Origin: UBA11524 sp963642705 | Lineage (GTDB): Bacteria > Bacillota > Clostridia > Christensenellales > Aristaeellaceae | Reading direction: 5' to 3' | Length of the DNA: 64,000 bases | NCBI GenBank assembly: GCA_963642705.1 | Contig: CAVIHU010000002.1 | Span: 1-64,000, forward strand | In this document: one piece after another, positions 8,442-16,268 of the stretch | Layout: every line of letters starts with the position of its first letter | Numbering within the stretch: the first letter of the stretch is position 1 | Translations under genes and position numbers: made by a program | The notes under the pieces: generated by a model | Databases searched by the model: none | What the model saw: only the letters and a program-made list of their open reading frames with translations | What the model was told of the DNA's origin: nothing

Positions 8442-8936
8442 ATGAAGAACCTTTTCATTCTGCTGATCACCCTGCTGATTGCGATGCTTCCTGCCGCTGT
8501 AACGGGCACGACCGACACTGCCGAGTTCACCGGCACCGTCAGCGACATCTCTGAAAGCAGCTTCCTCCTGACAACCGAAGAGGACACGATTCAGGTTAAC
8601 GCGACCGCGGAGCAGCTTGCCGGATTGACGGACGGCATGACCGTAACGGTTACCTGCGACGGCACGATGACGCTCAGCCTGCCTGCTCAAATCAGTGCCA
8701 TGAAGATTGTGGAGGTGCCGCCGACCATCACCGGTACCGTCGTCGAGGCGTACGTGATCATCGAAACGGCGGACGGTCAGACGATTCAGGTCAACCTGTC
8801 CTCCGATACCGTTCTGCCGTCAGTGTTTCCGGATTCGGGAGACACCGTCACCGTGACGTATGATGGGCAGATGACACGCTCGATTCCTGCGCAAATCAAT
8901 GCGGACAGGCTCGAAACCGTGGAGAAAATTGACTGA
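8442..8936 (+). CDS. Small secreted protein with two repeated beta-rich domains
   Basis: The 164-residue protein has a signal peptide (residues 1 to about 22) and then two similar units of about 65 residues. Each begins with (F/I)TGTV, contains TIQVN near the middle and ends in a (L/I)PAQI(S/N)A motif. The repeats look like small beta-barrels (OB-like), but no family is recognised. AAAGGAG precedes the ATG at 8442. There are no cysteines or membrane anchor after the signal, so it is probably released or bound to the cell wall non-covalently. Function unknown. Confidence 0.8.
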   Translation: MKNLFILLITLLIAMLPAAVTGTTDTAEFTGTVSDISESSFLLTTEEDTIQVNATAEQLAGLTDGMTVTVTCDGTMTLSLPAQISAMKIVEVPPTITGTVVEAYVIIETADGQTIQVNLSSDTVLPSVFPDSGDTVTVTYDGQMTRSIPAQINADRLETVEKID

Positions 8937-9247
8937 TCTCGGCAAAAATACGGTGAAAAGAACGGGATTGCCCATCAGAATGGAAGGAATGGACTTCTCC
9001 TTCGGAGCGTCGGCGAGCTTTTCACGCACGATAGTCTGCACAGCGCACGGGGCGCAAGGGATAGACGCTTTAGCGTCGCAAGGGAGTGCAGCTCCCTTGG
9101 CAGAACGAAGTGACGAAACATTCCCGGTCGGACAGTTTTTCTCTGCCGGCCGGGAATGAAGCTCCGCAGGGCGCACGATACTCCCGTCAGGAGAGTATAG
9201 AAGTGCGCCCTTTAGTTCCTAAAGGGATTTTTGACTGCCGCCCGCGC
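8937..9247. other. Intergenic hairpin cluster
   Basis: No gene. It holds several hairpins in a row: GACGC/GCGTC (about 9064-9077), AAGGGAG/CTCCCTT (about 9078-9100), CATTCCCGG/CCGGGAATG (about 9120-9161) and AGGGCGCAC/GTGCGCCCT (about 9169-9212). A final CCTTTAG/CTAAAGG hairpin runs into ATTTTT (about 9211-9236). The last is a plausible plus-strand terminator; the rest resemble decayed repeat elements. Confidence 0.5.
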
Positions 9248-11305
9248 TTACGCCTTTTCGAGAATATCGCTCACGTCGGTATTCTTCGCGCCGAGGGTAA
9301 ACGTCACGGTCTTGCCGTCGTGGGTGAGCTTGTAGGTCTCGCCGCGGCTGCCCTTTTCCAGCAGATCGGCAAGGGCAAAGGTGGATTTCGCGCTCTTGGT
9401 GACGAACACGATCTTCTCCACGCCCTGCGTTTTCAGCGTATTGATGCCGTAGAGCGTGCCGGTGAGAACCGCGAAGTCCGCGTCCACGGTGATGGTCAGC
9501 ACGCCGTCCTTCCGCTCGGCCTTGTAGTTGACGCCCCTGCCGTCCGCATCCTTCACGCGGTAGAGGGGAGCTTCTGCGGATTTCTCCAGCATGGGGACAA
9601 TTTCCTGCGCCACGATGGTCTCATGGCAAACGCTGCAATGGCTGCCCTCGGTCAGCCCGGTGTGCGTATAGGTCGGGGCGACGGCCTCATCCATGACCAC
9701 GGTGTGCGGCAGCCTGCCGCCCTCGTTCGGAAGCGTGTCCTCCTTCCCGCATTGGTCATACCACACGCATTTAGCGGTCTTGGTGCCGTCGTTCTCGCAG
9801 GAAGCGTTGCCGTCGGGAAAATAGTCCTTAAACTCATGCTCGCGCAGGGGAAGCTCCACAGTTCGTGTGAAGGAGTTGGTTTCGTCGCTTATGCAGGTGT
9901 CGATTCTCACGCCGGTTTCGGTGCAGGTGGGCTCCTTCGTGACCTCTCCCGCAACCCATTGATGTTCGTGTTTGCCGGTAACGGTTTTGTCTTCTATCGG
10001 CGCATCCTTTTCCATGTCCGCGCCGGGGGCGTAATACTCGATTTTGCCCGCCGGGGTCAGCTCGGAAACGTCCGGCGCGACCTCTTCGCCGCCTATCGGA
10101 TTGTACGCATCGTCCCATGTGCCGCCGTTGCCGATGGGTGCGCCGGTTCCACAACCTCCAACTTTGTGGCCGCCCTGTACCTTGACCTGCGCATCGCCGG
10201 AAACAGTGATGTCGCTGCCGCTGCCAGCGGCTCCGCCGCCGATGCCCGCGCCGCCGTACCCGCCTGCGGCATTTGTCGTGCCGCCGGAGATGGTGATTTC
10301 GCTGCCGCTGCCATTGGCTCCGCCGCCGATGCCCGCGCCGAAGAGGCCGCCTGTGGCATTTGTCATGCTGCCGGAGATGGTGATTTCGCTGCCGCTGCCA
10401 TTGGTTCCGCCGCCGATGCCCGCGCCGCCGTCGCTGCCTGTGGCATTTGTCGTGCCGCCGGAGATGGTGATTTCGCTGCCGCTGCCACCGTAGCCGCCGC
10501 CGATGCCAGCGCCATATACGCCGCCCTCGGCCGTGACATCGCTGTCGGAGAGGATGATGTTGCTGCCGTTGCCGCTGAAAACGTCGACGTCGATGTCGCG
10601 GCAGCCACCGCCGATGCCCGCGCCTAAGTTGCCGCCTGTGGCCTTTGTCGTGCCGCCGGAGATGGTGATGTCGCTGCCGCTGCCACCGTAGCCGCCGCCG
10701 ATGCCCGCGCCGCCGCTGCCGCCCGTGGCGTTGACATCGCTATCGGAGAGGATGATGTTGCTGCCGCTGCCACCGTAGCCGCCGCCGATGCCCGCGCCGC
10801 CGCCGCTGCCGCCCGTGGCGTTCAGGCTGCCGTTGCTATCCGCATCGGTGATGGTCAGGCTGCCGTCGTTGTTCTTCTCCATCCCAGCGCGGTAAAGACC
10901 GCTTTTGACTGTGTTTTCGCCCTCCAGCTCGATGGTCACGTTACCCGCGCCACCGGTGGAAACAGCAGCGCTTCCGCTTCCGACATCTTCAACACTGCCT
11001 GTGCCGCTCACGTCGATGTTCACGTCCTTGAGCGTGACATCGGCGGTCTGGTTTTCCGCCGCCGTGATGGTGACGGTGTTGGTCGTCGCGGCAGTGCTGT
11101 CCCGCTGAGTAATAACAGGTGCGGCATCCTCAACGGCTGCGCTGCCCTGAGTTACTGTCTGCCCGGAGCTGTCTGCGCTTACGGTGATGTCGCCGTCCTC
11201 CAGATACCAGTCCGCCGCAAACGCCGTCACGGGCAGGCTTGCGACAAGCAGCAGCGCCAGGGCTGCGGACAGGATGTGCTTCGTTTTCATGCGCTTCATT
11301 TCCAT
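9248..11305 (-). CDS. Large secreted Gly-rich repeat protein, beta-helix/carbohydrate-binding type
   Basis: A 685-residue exported protein whose signal peptide ends near AFA/AD (about residue 31). Residues of about 160-370 consist of repeated units of the form GAGIGGG-YGGSGS-DITISGGTTNATGG, alternating with NIILSDSDV units. This pattern is typical of right-handed beta-helix surface proteins of gut Firmicutes, some annotated as carbohydrate-binding (Cthe_2159-like). The C-terminal third has spaced Cys motifs (CTETG..C, CENDG..C, CSVC) like those found in cell-surface repeat proteins, followed by a compact C-terminal domain. There is no LPXTG or transmembrane anchor. The start at 11305 has AAGGAGG upstream. 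Function is inferred only as surface or adhesive. Confidence 0.85.
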   Translation of the reverse strand: MEMKRMKTKHILSAALALLLVASLPVTAFAADWYLEDGDITVSADSSGQTVTQGSAAVEDAAPVITQRDSTAATTNTVTITAAENQTADVTLKDVNIDVSGTGSVEDVGSGSAAVSTGGAGNVTIELEGENTVKSGLYRAGMEKNNDGSLTITDADSNGSLNATGGSGGGAGIGGGYGGSGSNIILSDSDVNATGGSGGAGIGGGYGGSGSDITISGGTTKATGGNLGAGIGGGCRDIDVDVFSGNGSNIILSDSDVTAEGGVYGAGIGGGYGGSGSEITISGGTTNATGSDGGAGIGGGTNGSGSEITISGSMTNATGGLFGAGIGGGANGSGSEITISGGTTNAAGGYGGAGIGGGAAGSGSDITVSGDAQVKVQGGHKVGGCGTGAPIGNGGTWDDAYNPIGGEEVAPDVSELTPAGKIEYYAPGADMEKDAPIEDKTVTGKHEHQWVAGEVTKEPTCTETGVRIDTCISDETNSFTRTVELPLREHEFKDYFPDGNASCENDGTKTAKCVWYDQCGKEDTLPNEGGRLPHTVVMDEAVAPTYTHTGLTEGSHCSVCHETIVAQEIVPMLEKSAEAPLYRVKDADGRGVNYKAERKDGVLTITVDADFAVLTGTLYGINTLKTQGVEKIVFVTKSAKSTFALADLLEKGSRGETYKLTHDGKTVTFTLGAKNTDVSDILEKA
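10200..10830. repeat. Internal Gly-rich coding repeats
   Basis: Imperfect tandem repeats of roughly 70-100 bp inside the surface protein gene, recognisable by recurring CCGCCGATGCCCGCGCC and GTGATTTCGCTGCCGCTGCC. Such arrays are prone to copy-number change. Confidence 0.75.
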
Positions 11306-11545
11306 TCGATTGTCCTCCTTGTTGTGTTATCGCCTCGATTCGTTTTTTTATGTATAACAACAGACGCACTTCACCCATGCATCACGGGCAAAATGCGTCT
11401 GTTGAAAGCGCGTGCTTGTGTCTGCGGACAGCACAAAGGGACAGGCTTAGCCTGTCGTGTCGTCCTGTGTCGATTCCGGGGTTCGGCTTCATGCTTGTCA
11501 AGCCCCTTTCACAAATTGTTCTTTTACGCGGGAACATACACCTCT
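11306..11545. other. Leader region of the surface protein gene, with inverted repeat
   Basis: No gene. A perfect 11-bp inverted repeat, CAACAGACGCA (11358-11368) and TGCGTCTGTTG (11394-11404), has a 25-bp loop and no adjoining T-run, so it is not a terminator. It could be an mRNA leader structure or the end of a lost element. Confidence 0.45.
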
Positions 11546-11710
11546 CTACCATAATTTTAGCAGAAAAATCCGCCGACTGCAAGGGCTTTTTCGTAAAAAT
11601 GCCGGATATGGCTGATGCTTTCCGGGGCTGCGGTGCCTGGTTTCCATGAGCCGCCGGACGATGTGCCATGTTTCTTCGTCGATGATGGCGGGAACCGCTC
11701 CCTCGAACAT
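11546..11710 (-). pseudogene. Fragment resembling a serine recombinase
   Basis: On the minus strand the frame from 11710 reads MFEGAVPAIIDEETWHIV and continues to a stop at 11546. The AIIDEETW pattern is characteristic of the region after the catalytic domain in large serine recombinases (resolvase/Recombinase families). No catalytic domain, Ser motif or zinc ribbon is present on either side, so this is at most a remnant. It lies upstream of the repeat surface protein and could mark a past integration. A chance match cannot be excluded. Confidence 0.35.
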
Positions 11711-11858
11711 ATTCGTAGACCGCGTGGTGTTCGGGAAAAGCGATTATATGAGAACGATTTTCAGAAATAGAGACCAATAAAATTCACTGATGAGAGGCTT
11801 TTTTCTTTGCTGTCATGACGCGAAAGGCAGTAAATTTCAGCATTTTCACGCGTAACCA

Positions 11859-11887
11859 TTGACATTATGACGAAAAGAAGCTATTAT
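11859..11887 (+). promoter_or_regulatory. Promoter of the FMN-domain surface protein
   Basis: -35 TTGACA (11859-11864), 17-bp spacer, -10 TATTAT (11882-11887). Confidence 0.75.
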
Positions 11888-11943
11888 ATTATGTGAAACA
11901 TGTCGTTTTATGCAAATTTCTAAACGGAGGAGTGAAGTATGCC

Positions 11944-13752
11944 ATGAAGGGGAATAATATCAGAGCCTGGATTGCTTTCGGTTTGCTTGTGGTGGCAATC
12001 GTCCTTGCGGTTGTGATTACAGCCGTCAACGGCGGCGATACGACGCGGGTAGAGCCGACCATCGAGCCGATGCAGACGGTGCTGGAGGAACCAACAGCAG
12101 AACCGATAGAGATTCCGACAGAGAACCCGACGGAAATCCCGACGGAGATCCCGACAGAGAACCCGACGGAAATCCCGACGGAGATCCCGACGGAAATTCC
12201 GACGGAAATCCCGACAGAAATCCCAACAGAGATCCCGACGGAGATTCCGACGGAGATCCCGACAGAGATTCCGACGGAAGTTCCGACTGAAATCCCGACA
12301 GAGATTCCGACGGAAGTTCCGACAGAAATCCCGACAGAAATCCCGACAGAGATTCCGACGGAAATCCCGACGGAAGTTCCCACGGAAGCACCGACCGCTG
12401 TGCCGGAGAACCTCGTGACGCTGACGGTTGATGCTGTCTCTCATGGCAATGACATCCTGACAATCGTTGTGAAGCTCGATGAAAGCAATGTCATCCGTGA
12501 CATCACCGTGTCGACAACGCGCAACAGCACGAATTACTACGCATTGCGTGCGGAGGATGCGGACTGGCTGAAGCAGTTCATCGGTCATACGGGACCGTTC
12601 ACGCTGACGAAGGAAGCAGGCTGCGTGCAGGTGGATGCCATCACCGGCGCAACGGAAACGACGCAGGCAGTGGTCGATGCGCTGAACAAGCTGCTTTTCC
12701 CGGACGAGTATCCCAAGATGGTCGAAGAGCCGGAAGCAGTCGAAGAGCCGGAAGCAGTCGAAGAGCCGGAAGTAGTCGAAGAGCCGGAAGTAGTCGAAGA
12801 GCCGGCAGCGGTTGCAGAACCGGAAGTAGTCGAGGAACCCGAAGCAGTTGAAGAACCGGAAGTAGTCGAGGAACCCGAAGCGGTTGAAGAGCCGGAAGCA
12901 GTCGAGGAACCCGAAACGGTTGAGGAACCCGAAGCGGTTGAAGAACCGGAAGCAGTTGAGGAACCCGAAACGGTTGCCGAGAACCTCACAGAGCTGACGG
13001 TTGCCGATGCGCCTTCTCATGGCAATGACATCCTGACAATCGTTGTGAAGCTCGATGAAAGCAATGTCATCCGTGACATCACCGTGTCGACAACGCGCAA
13101 CAGCACGAATTACTACGCATTGCGTGCGGAGGATGCGGACTGGCTGAAGCAGTTCATCGGTCATACGGGACCGTTCACGCTGACGAAGGAAGCAGGCTGC
13201 GTGCAGGTGGATGCCATCACCGGCGCAACGGAAACGACGCAGGCAGTGGTCGATGCGCTGAACAAGCTGCTTTTCCCGGACGAGTATCCCAAGATGGTCG
13301 AAGAGCCGGAAGCAGTCGAAGAACCGGAAGCAGTCGAAGAACCGGAAGCAGTCGAAGAACTGGAAGCAGTCGAAGAGCCGGAAGCAGTCGAGGAACCCGA
13401 AACGGTTGAAGAACCCGAAGCAGTCGAAGAACCGGAAGCGTCTGCCGAAAACCTTACCGAGCTGACGCTGACGGACTATCCGTCCTACAAGAAGGACATG
13501 CTGACGGTCACGCTGGTGCTCGATGAGAACAACGTCATTCAGGACATCACGGTGATGATGACGCGCAACAGCACGAACTACTACGCATTGCGTGCGGAGG
13601 ATGCGGACTGGCTGAAGCAGTTCATCGGTCATACGGGACCGTTCACGCTGACAAAGGAAGACGGCAAGGTGCAAATCGATGCCATCACCCATGCGACGGT
13701 AACAACGCAGGCAGTGGTTGAGGCAATCAATCAGATGCTGTTCGGCGAATAA
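11944..13752 (+). CDS. Membrane-anchored protein with three FMN-binding-type domains on repeat linkers
   Basis: The 602-residue protein has one N-terminal membrane segment (about residues 8-32), then a linker of I/N/V-P-T-E repeats (about 50-152). Three domains of about 100 residues follow (about 157-255, 348-448, 502-602), separated by acidic linkers built on EEPEAV. Each domain has the FMN_bind/RnfG-like layout, including FIGHTGPFTLTK. The first two end in DAITGATETTQAVVDALN, matching the [S/T]GAT site at which ApbE attaches FMN in NqrC and RnfG. The third has DAITHATVTT, with Gly replaced by His. ATG 11944 is chosen because the upstream ATG (11939) is immediately closed by a stop. Likely role: surface electron transfer or flavin-linked reduction (inference). 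Confidence 0.85.
   Translation: MKGNNIRAWIAFGLLVVAIVLAVVITAVNGGDTTRVEPTIEPMQTVLEEPTAEPIEIPTENPTEIPTEIPTENPTEIPTEIPTEIPTEIPTEIPTEIPTEIPTEIPTEIPTEVPTEIPTEIPTEVPTEIPTEIPTEIPTEIPTEVPTEAPTAVPENLVTLTVDAVSHGNDILTIVVKLDESNVIRDITVSTTRNSTNYYALRAEDADWLKQFIGHTGPFTLTKEAGCVQVDAITGATETTQAVVDALNKLLFPDEYPKMVEEPEAVEEPEAVEEPEVVEEPEVVEEPAAVAEPEVVEEPEAVEEPEVVEEPEAVEEPEAVEEPETVEEPEAVEEPEAVEEPETVAENLTELTVADAPSHGNDILTIVVKLDESNVIRDITVSTTRNSTNYYALRAEDADWLKQFIGHTGPFTLTKEAGCVQVDAITGATETTQAVVDALNKLLFPDEYPKMVEEPEAVEEPEAVEEPEAVEELEAVEEPEAVEEPETVEEPEAVEEPEASAENLTELTLTDYPSYKKDMLTVTLVLDENNVIQDITVMMTRNSTNYYALRAEDADWLKQFIGHTGPFTLTKEDGKVQIDAITHATVTTQAVVEAINQMLFGE
12088..12399. repeat. Coding repeat, P-T-E linker
   Basis: Tandem 12-bp units of the form GAAATCCCGACG encode (I/N/V)PTE. 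The spacing suits an extended wall-spanning linker. Confidence 0.9.
12439..12746. repeat. 308-bp direct repeat, copy 1
   Basis: Identical base for base to 13015-13322 (offset 576). It covers most of FMN-type domain 1 and the start of the following acidic linker. Confidence 0.95.
13015..13322. repeat. 308-bp direct repeat, copy 2
   Basis: Identical to 12439-12746. Domain 3 shares only the central part, so domains 1 and 2 arose by recent duplication or conversion. Confidence 0.95.
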
Positions 13753-13760
13753 AGCGCAAA

Positions 13761-13797
13761 AACAGGGACACATGTCATTGCGGCATGTGTCCCTGTT
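13761..13797. terminator. Terminator between convergent genes
   Basis: AACAGGGACACATG (13761-13774) pairs perfectly with CATGTGTCCCTGTT (13784-13797). It can serve the plus-strand gene and, read the other way, aroF. Confidence 0.75.
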
Positions 13798-13829
13798 AAT
13801 GCTACAGATTGTGGTTGAAAAATTGCGGA

Positions 13830-14843
13830 TTACACCTCGCGTCCGACCGCTTCGGCGATTTTGCGGACGTCATTCATGACGTTGACGAAGCCATCGGGCT
13901 TGATGGACTGTGCACCATCGCACAGCGCGTGAGCCGGGTCGTTGTGAACCTCAATCATCAGGCCGTCGGCGCCGACGGCGATGGCAGCGCGTGCGATGGG
14001 CTGCACCATCCAGTATTTGCCGGTGGAATGGCTTGGATCGACAATGACCGGTAGGTGGCTGAGCTTCTTGACGGCGCAGATGGCGGACAAATCAACCGTG
14101 TTGCGCGTGTACGTCTCAAAGGTGCGGATGCCGCGCTCACACAGGATGACCTGATTGTTGCCGCCTGCCATGATGTATTCGGCGCTCATCAGCCACTCCT
14201 CGATGGTGGCGGACAGACCGCGCTTAAGCAGAATCGGCTTGCGGATTTTGCCGAGCTGCTTGAGCAGGTCGAAATTCTGCATGTTGCGCGCGCCGACCTG
14301 TATGCAGTCCACCCTGTCAACGAAGGTATCGATATCATACGGCGACATCAGCTCGGTGACGATGGGCAGACCGGTCTGCTCGCGGGCATGGCAGAGCATG
14401 TCAAGCCCCTCATAGGCCAGCCCCTGGAAGGAGTACGGCGATGTACGCGGCTTGAACGCGCCGCCGCGCAGCACAGTCGCGCCGGCATCCTTGACCGCCT
14501 GTGCAACCTCGGTGATTTGTGCGTTGCTCTCTACGGAGCATGGACCTGCCATGACGACGAGCTTTTTGCCGCCGACGACCGCATCCCCGATTTTGACCTC
14601 GCTGGGGGCGGGATGGAACATGCGGTTTGCCTTCTTGAAGGGCTCGGCGACCTTCATGATGCGCTCGACGCAGCGGAAGGATTCAATCTGATTCGGGTCG
14701 ATGCGGCTCGTGTCGCCGGTCAGACCGAGAATGGTCATTTCGGTGCCGACAATGGGGCTGACGGATACGCCGTGGGCAACGACCGCATCGGTCAGCGTGT
14801 CGATTTCCTTCTGGGTGGTGCCCTGCTTGAGAACAATAATCAT
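13830..14843 (-). CDS. aroF: 3-deoxy-7-phosphoheptulonate synthase (DAHP synthase)
   Basis: First enzyme of the shikimate pathway, condensing phosphoenolpyruvate and erythrose 4-phosphate. The 337 residues comprise an N-terminal ferredoxin-like regulatory domain (about 1-70, beginning MIIVLKQGTTQKEID) and a KdsA/AroF-type barrel. Signature segments are VVMAGPCSVES, GGAFKPRTSPYSFQG, ILLKRGLSATIEEWL and VIVDPSHSTG. This is the type Ibeta form also found in Bacillus and Thermotoga. The ATG at 14843 follows TAGGAGG. It is transcribed from a consensus promoter through a roughly 200-nt leader with a Phe-rich peptide and terminator, implying control by phenylalanyl-tRNA supply. Confidence 0.96.
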   Translation of the reverse strand: MIIVLKQGTTQKEIDTLTDAVVAHGVSVSPIVGTEMTILGLTGDTSRIDPNQIESFRCVERIMKVAEPFKKANRMFHPAPSEVKIGDAVVGGKKLVVMAGPCSVESNAQITEVAQAVKDAGATVLRGGAFKPRTSPYSFQGLAYEGLDMLCHAREQTGLPIVTELMSPYDIDTFVDRVDCIQVGARNMQNFDLLKQLGKIRKPILLKRGLSATIEEWLMSAEYIMAGGNNQVILCERGIRTFETYTRNTVDLSAICAVKKLSHLPVIVDPSHSTGKYWMVQPIARAAIAVGADGLMIEVHNDPAHALCDGAQSIKPDGFVNVMNDVRKIAEAVGREV

Positions 14844-14874
14844 GCGCTTTGCCTCCTAAAATCAATGAGGGACG

Positions 14875-14909
14875 AAAAAAGCGCGAAAGCCCGCAAAGAG
14901 CTTCCGCGC
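14875..14909 (-). terminator. Attenuator terminator in the aroF leader
   Basis: On the minus strand GCGCGGAAGC (14909-14900) pairs with GCTTTCGCGC (14890-14881), a 10-bp stem with one G-U pair, a 9-nt loop and then TTTTTT. It lies between the leader peptide and aroF. Confidence 0.85.
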
Positions 14910-14940
14910 ATCATAAATCCGACAATCTGCGGCGGCTGCC

Positions 14941-15009
14941 TTACGGTACGTCAACAAACCCGGCGGTAAAGGCCGGGAACGTAAACGTAAACAGCACCGC
15001 AAACATCAT
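14941..15009 (-). CDS. Phe-rich leader peptide of aroF
   Basis: A 22-residue peptide, MMFAVLFTFTFPAFTAGFVD followed by VP, with six Phe residues concentrated between positions 3 and 18. GGAGG (15018-15022) lies 8 bases before its ATG at 15009. It ends 31 bp before the terminator hairpin stem. A CCCGGC/GCCGGG hairpin overlaps its 3' half and could act as the pause or competing structure. The layout matches classical ribosome-mediated attenuation, as in the pheA and pheST leaders of enterobacteria: ribosome stalling at Phe codons would prevent the terminator from forming and allow DAHP synthase expression. Confidence 0.85.
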   Translation of the reverse strand: MMFAVLFTFTFPAFTAGFVDVP

Positions 15010-15055
15010 GAGGGATTCCTCCGTCCTACGGCATCCTTGCCGTATGTTCACCGCT

Positions 15056-15085
15056 ATTATAGCCCTCGGAGAAGGAACTTGTCAA
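15056..15085 (-). promoter_or_regulatory. aroF promoter
   Basis: On the minus strand, -35 TTGACA (15080-15085) and -10 TATAAT (15056-15061), both perfect, with an 18-bp spacer. Confidence 0.85.
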
Positions 15086-15229
15086 GGTTGGAATTGTATA
15101 TTTGCTGAATTTCCGCGAAAAAAGTTTGCAATGGCTAACCTTGACCGGATGTGACAAACGAAAGCTGCCAAAGGGGACAAACGGCATGCGGAAGTACACA
15201 AAAAGACGGAAAAAAGCCATGAATTGCAC

Positions 15230-15259
15230 TTGACAAGTGGAATATCTGGGCATTATAAT
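15230..15259 (+). promoter_or_regulatory. Promoter of the AraC-type regulator
   Basis: -35 TTGACA (15230-15235), 18-bp spacer, -10 TATAAT (15254-15259). It is divergent from the aroF promoter. Confidence 0.85.
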
Positions 15260-15303
15260 AACCATAATGACGATTGTGTCATCTGGTTAAGGAGGACGAG
15301 GGT

Positions 15304-16212
15304 ATGGAATCTTACCTGTTTGCGGATATCGATGCCGCACCGGATACCATGGTGGTGGAGGGCTACCATAAGCCGGGCAGCCTCACGCGCTCCAGCGGTG
15401 CATGGATTCATGCGGCCGGTACGGCGATGTTTGAGGCGGGCAGACGCCCGATTAAGCCGCACGACCAGTGGATTTGGTTCGCGGTGGAGGCGGGTGAGGC
15501 GACCCTCGTCTGGCAGGGCAACGAGCTGACGCTCAAGGAGGAGGAAACGTGCTTCCTGCCCGCAGGCAACCGCGAGGCGGCGCTGCAGATTGACAATCAG
15601 GTGCGCTGCGTGTGGATTGCGCTGGAGGGGCCGCTTGCGCCGATGGTCGTGCGCAAGATGGGCGCGCTGCTGCACATGCCGCTTAAACAGGGCGCGCTGC
15701 CGAGTCAGATGTATCTGGCGAAGCAGATTGTGCAGGTCATCGTCCGCCATACGGGCACGAGCGATGCGACCTATCAGCTGCAGCATCTGATGTACGGAAT
15801 GCTGGCGAGCCACTGGGGTCAGCCGGTTGCCATGGATGCGATGCTTTCGCACGAGATTGCGAAGGTTGTTGACACGCTGCGCGCGAATCAGTATCGGGAT
15901 AACTTCTCGCTGGCGGAAATGGCGGCGATTTCCCGCATGCCGATGGAGACGTTCCGCAAGCGCTTCGTCAGCGAGGTTGGTATGCCGCCGCTGTCGTATG
16001 TGCTGCACTGCAAGATGGAACGTGCGAAGGAGCTCCTGCGCGAGGAGGGTCACACGGTTCGCCAGGCAGGCATCGAGGTCGGTATGCAGGATCCGTATCA
16101 CTTCTCCAAACAGTTCAAGAACATTGTCGGCATCAGCCCGTCCGCCTTCATGAAGCAGGCGGCGAAGCCCGATGCGACCATCCGCGGCAGCAAGCGGAAT
16201 GAGAAGAAATGA
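15304..16212 (+). CDS. AraC-family transcriptional regulator
   Basis: The 302-residue protein has an N-terminal cupin-like sensing domain (about 1-150; it includes FAVEAGEATLVWQGNELTLK and a proline-glycine turn typical of AraC effector folds) and a C-terminal double helix-turn-helix (about 195-285). The second HTH carries GIEVGMQDPYHFSKQFKNI and GISPSAF, the AraC signature. The start at 15304 follows AAGGAGG. It stands alone between aroF (divergent) and a convergent gene, so its target is not indicated by context. Confidence 0.93.
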   Translation: MESYLFADIDAAPDTMVVEGYHKPGSLTRSSGAWIHAAGTAMFEAGRRPIKPHDQWIWFAVEAGEATLVWQGNELTLKEEETCFLPAGNREAALQIDNQVRCVWIALEGPLAPMVVRKMGALLHMPLKQGALPSQMYLAKQIVQVIVRHTGTSDATYQLQHLMYGMLASHWGQPVAMDAMLSHEIAKVVDTLRANQYRDNFSLAEMAAISRMPMETFRKRFVSEVGMPPLSYVLHCKMERAKELLREEGHTVRQAGIEVGMQDPYHFSKQFKNIVGISPSAFMKQAAKPDATIRGSKRNEKK

Positions 16213-16225
16213 ACCATTGCAATAG

Positions 16226-16262
16226 AAACGTCCGTCGGCGAGAATGTCGGCGGACGTTTTCG
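16226..16262 (+). terminator. Terminator after the AraC regulator
   Basis: AAACGTCCG and CGGACGTTT form the outer stem, with an inner TCGGCGA/TCGG pairing, running into TTTTCGG. Confidence 0.75.
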
Positions 16263-16268
16263 GTATTA

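Noticed and set aside
9086..10627. Plus-strand ORF with Ala/Cys-rich repeats
   Set aside because: It is the complement of the Gly-rich repeats of the real minus-strand gene, which has a signal peptide and ribosome-binding site.
11358..11404. Terminator between the surface-protein genes
   Set aside because: Long perfect arms but a 25-nt loop and no U-tract on either strand.
14844..15045. T-box riboswitch upstream of aroF
   Set aside because: No T-box sequence or specifier-loop architecture was seen; the Phe-rich peptide with terminator explains the leader better.
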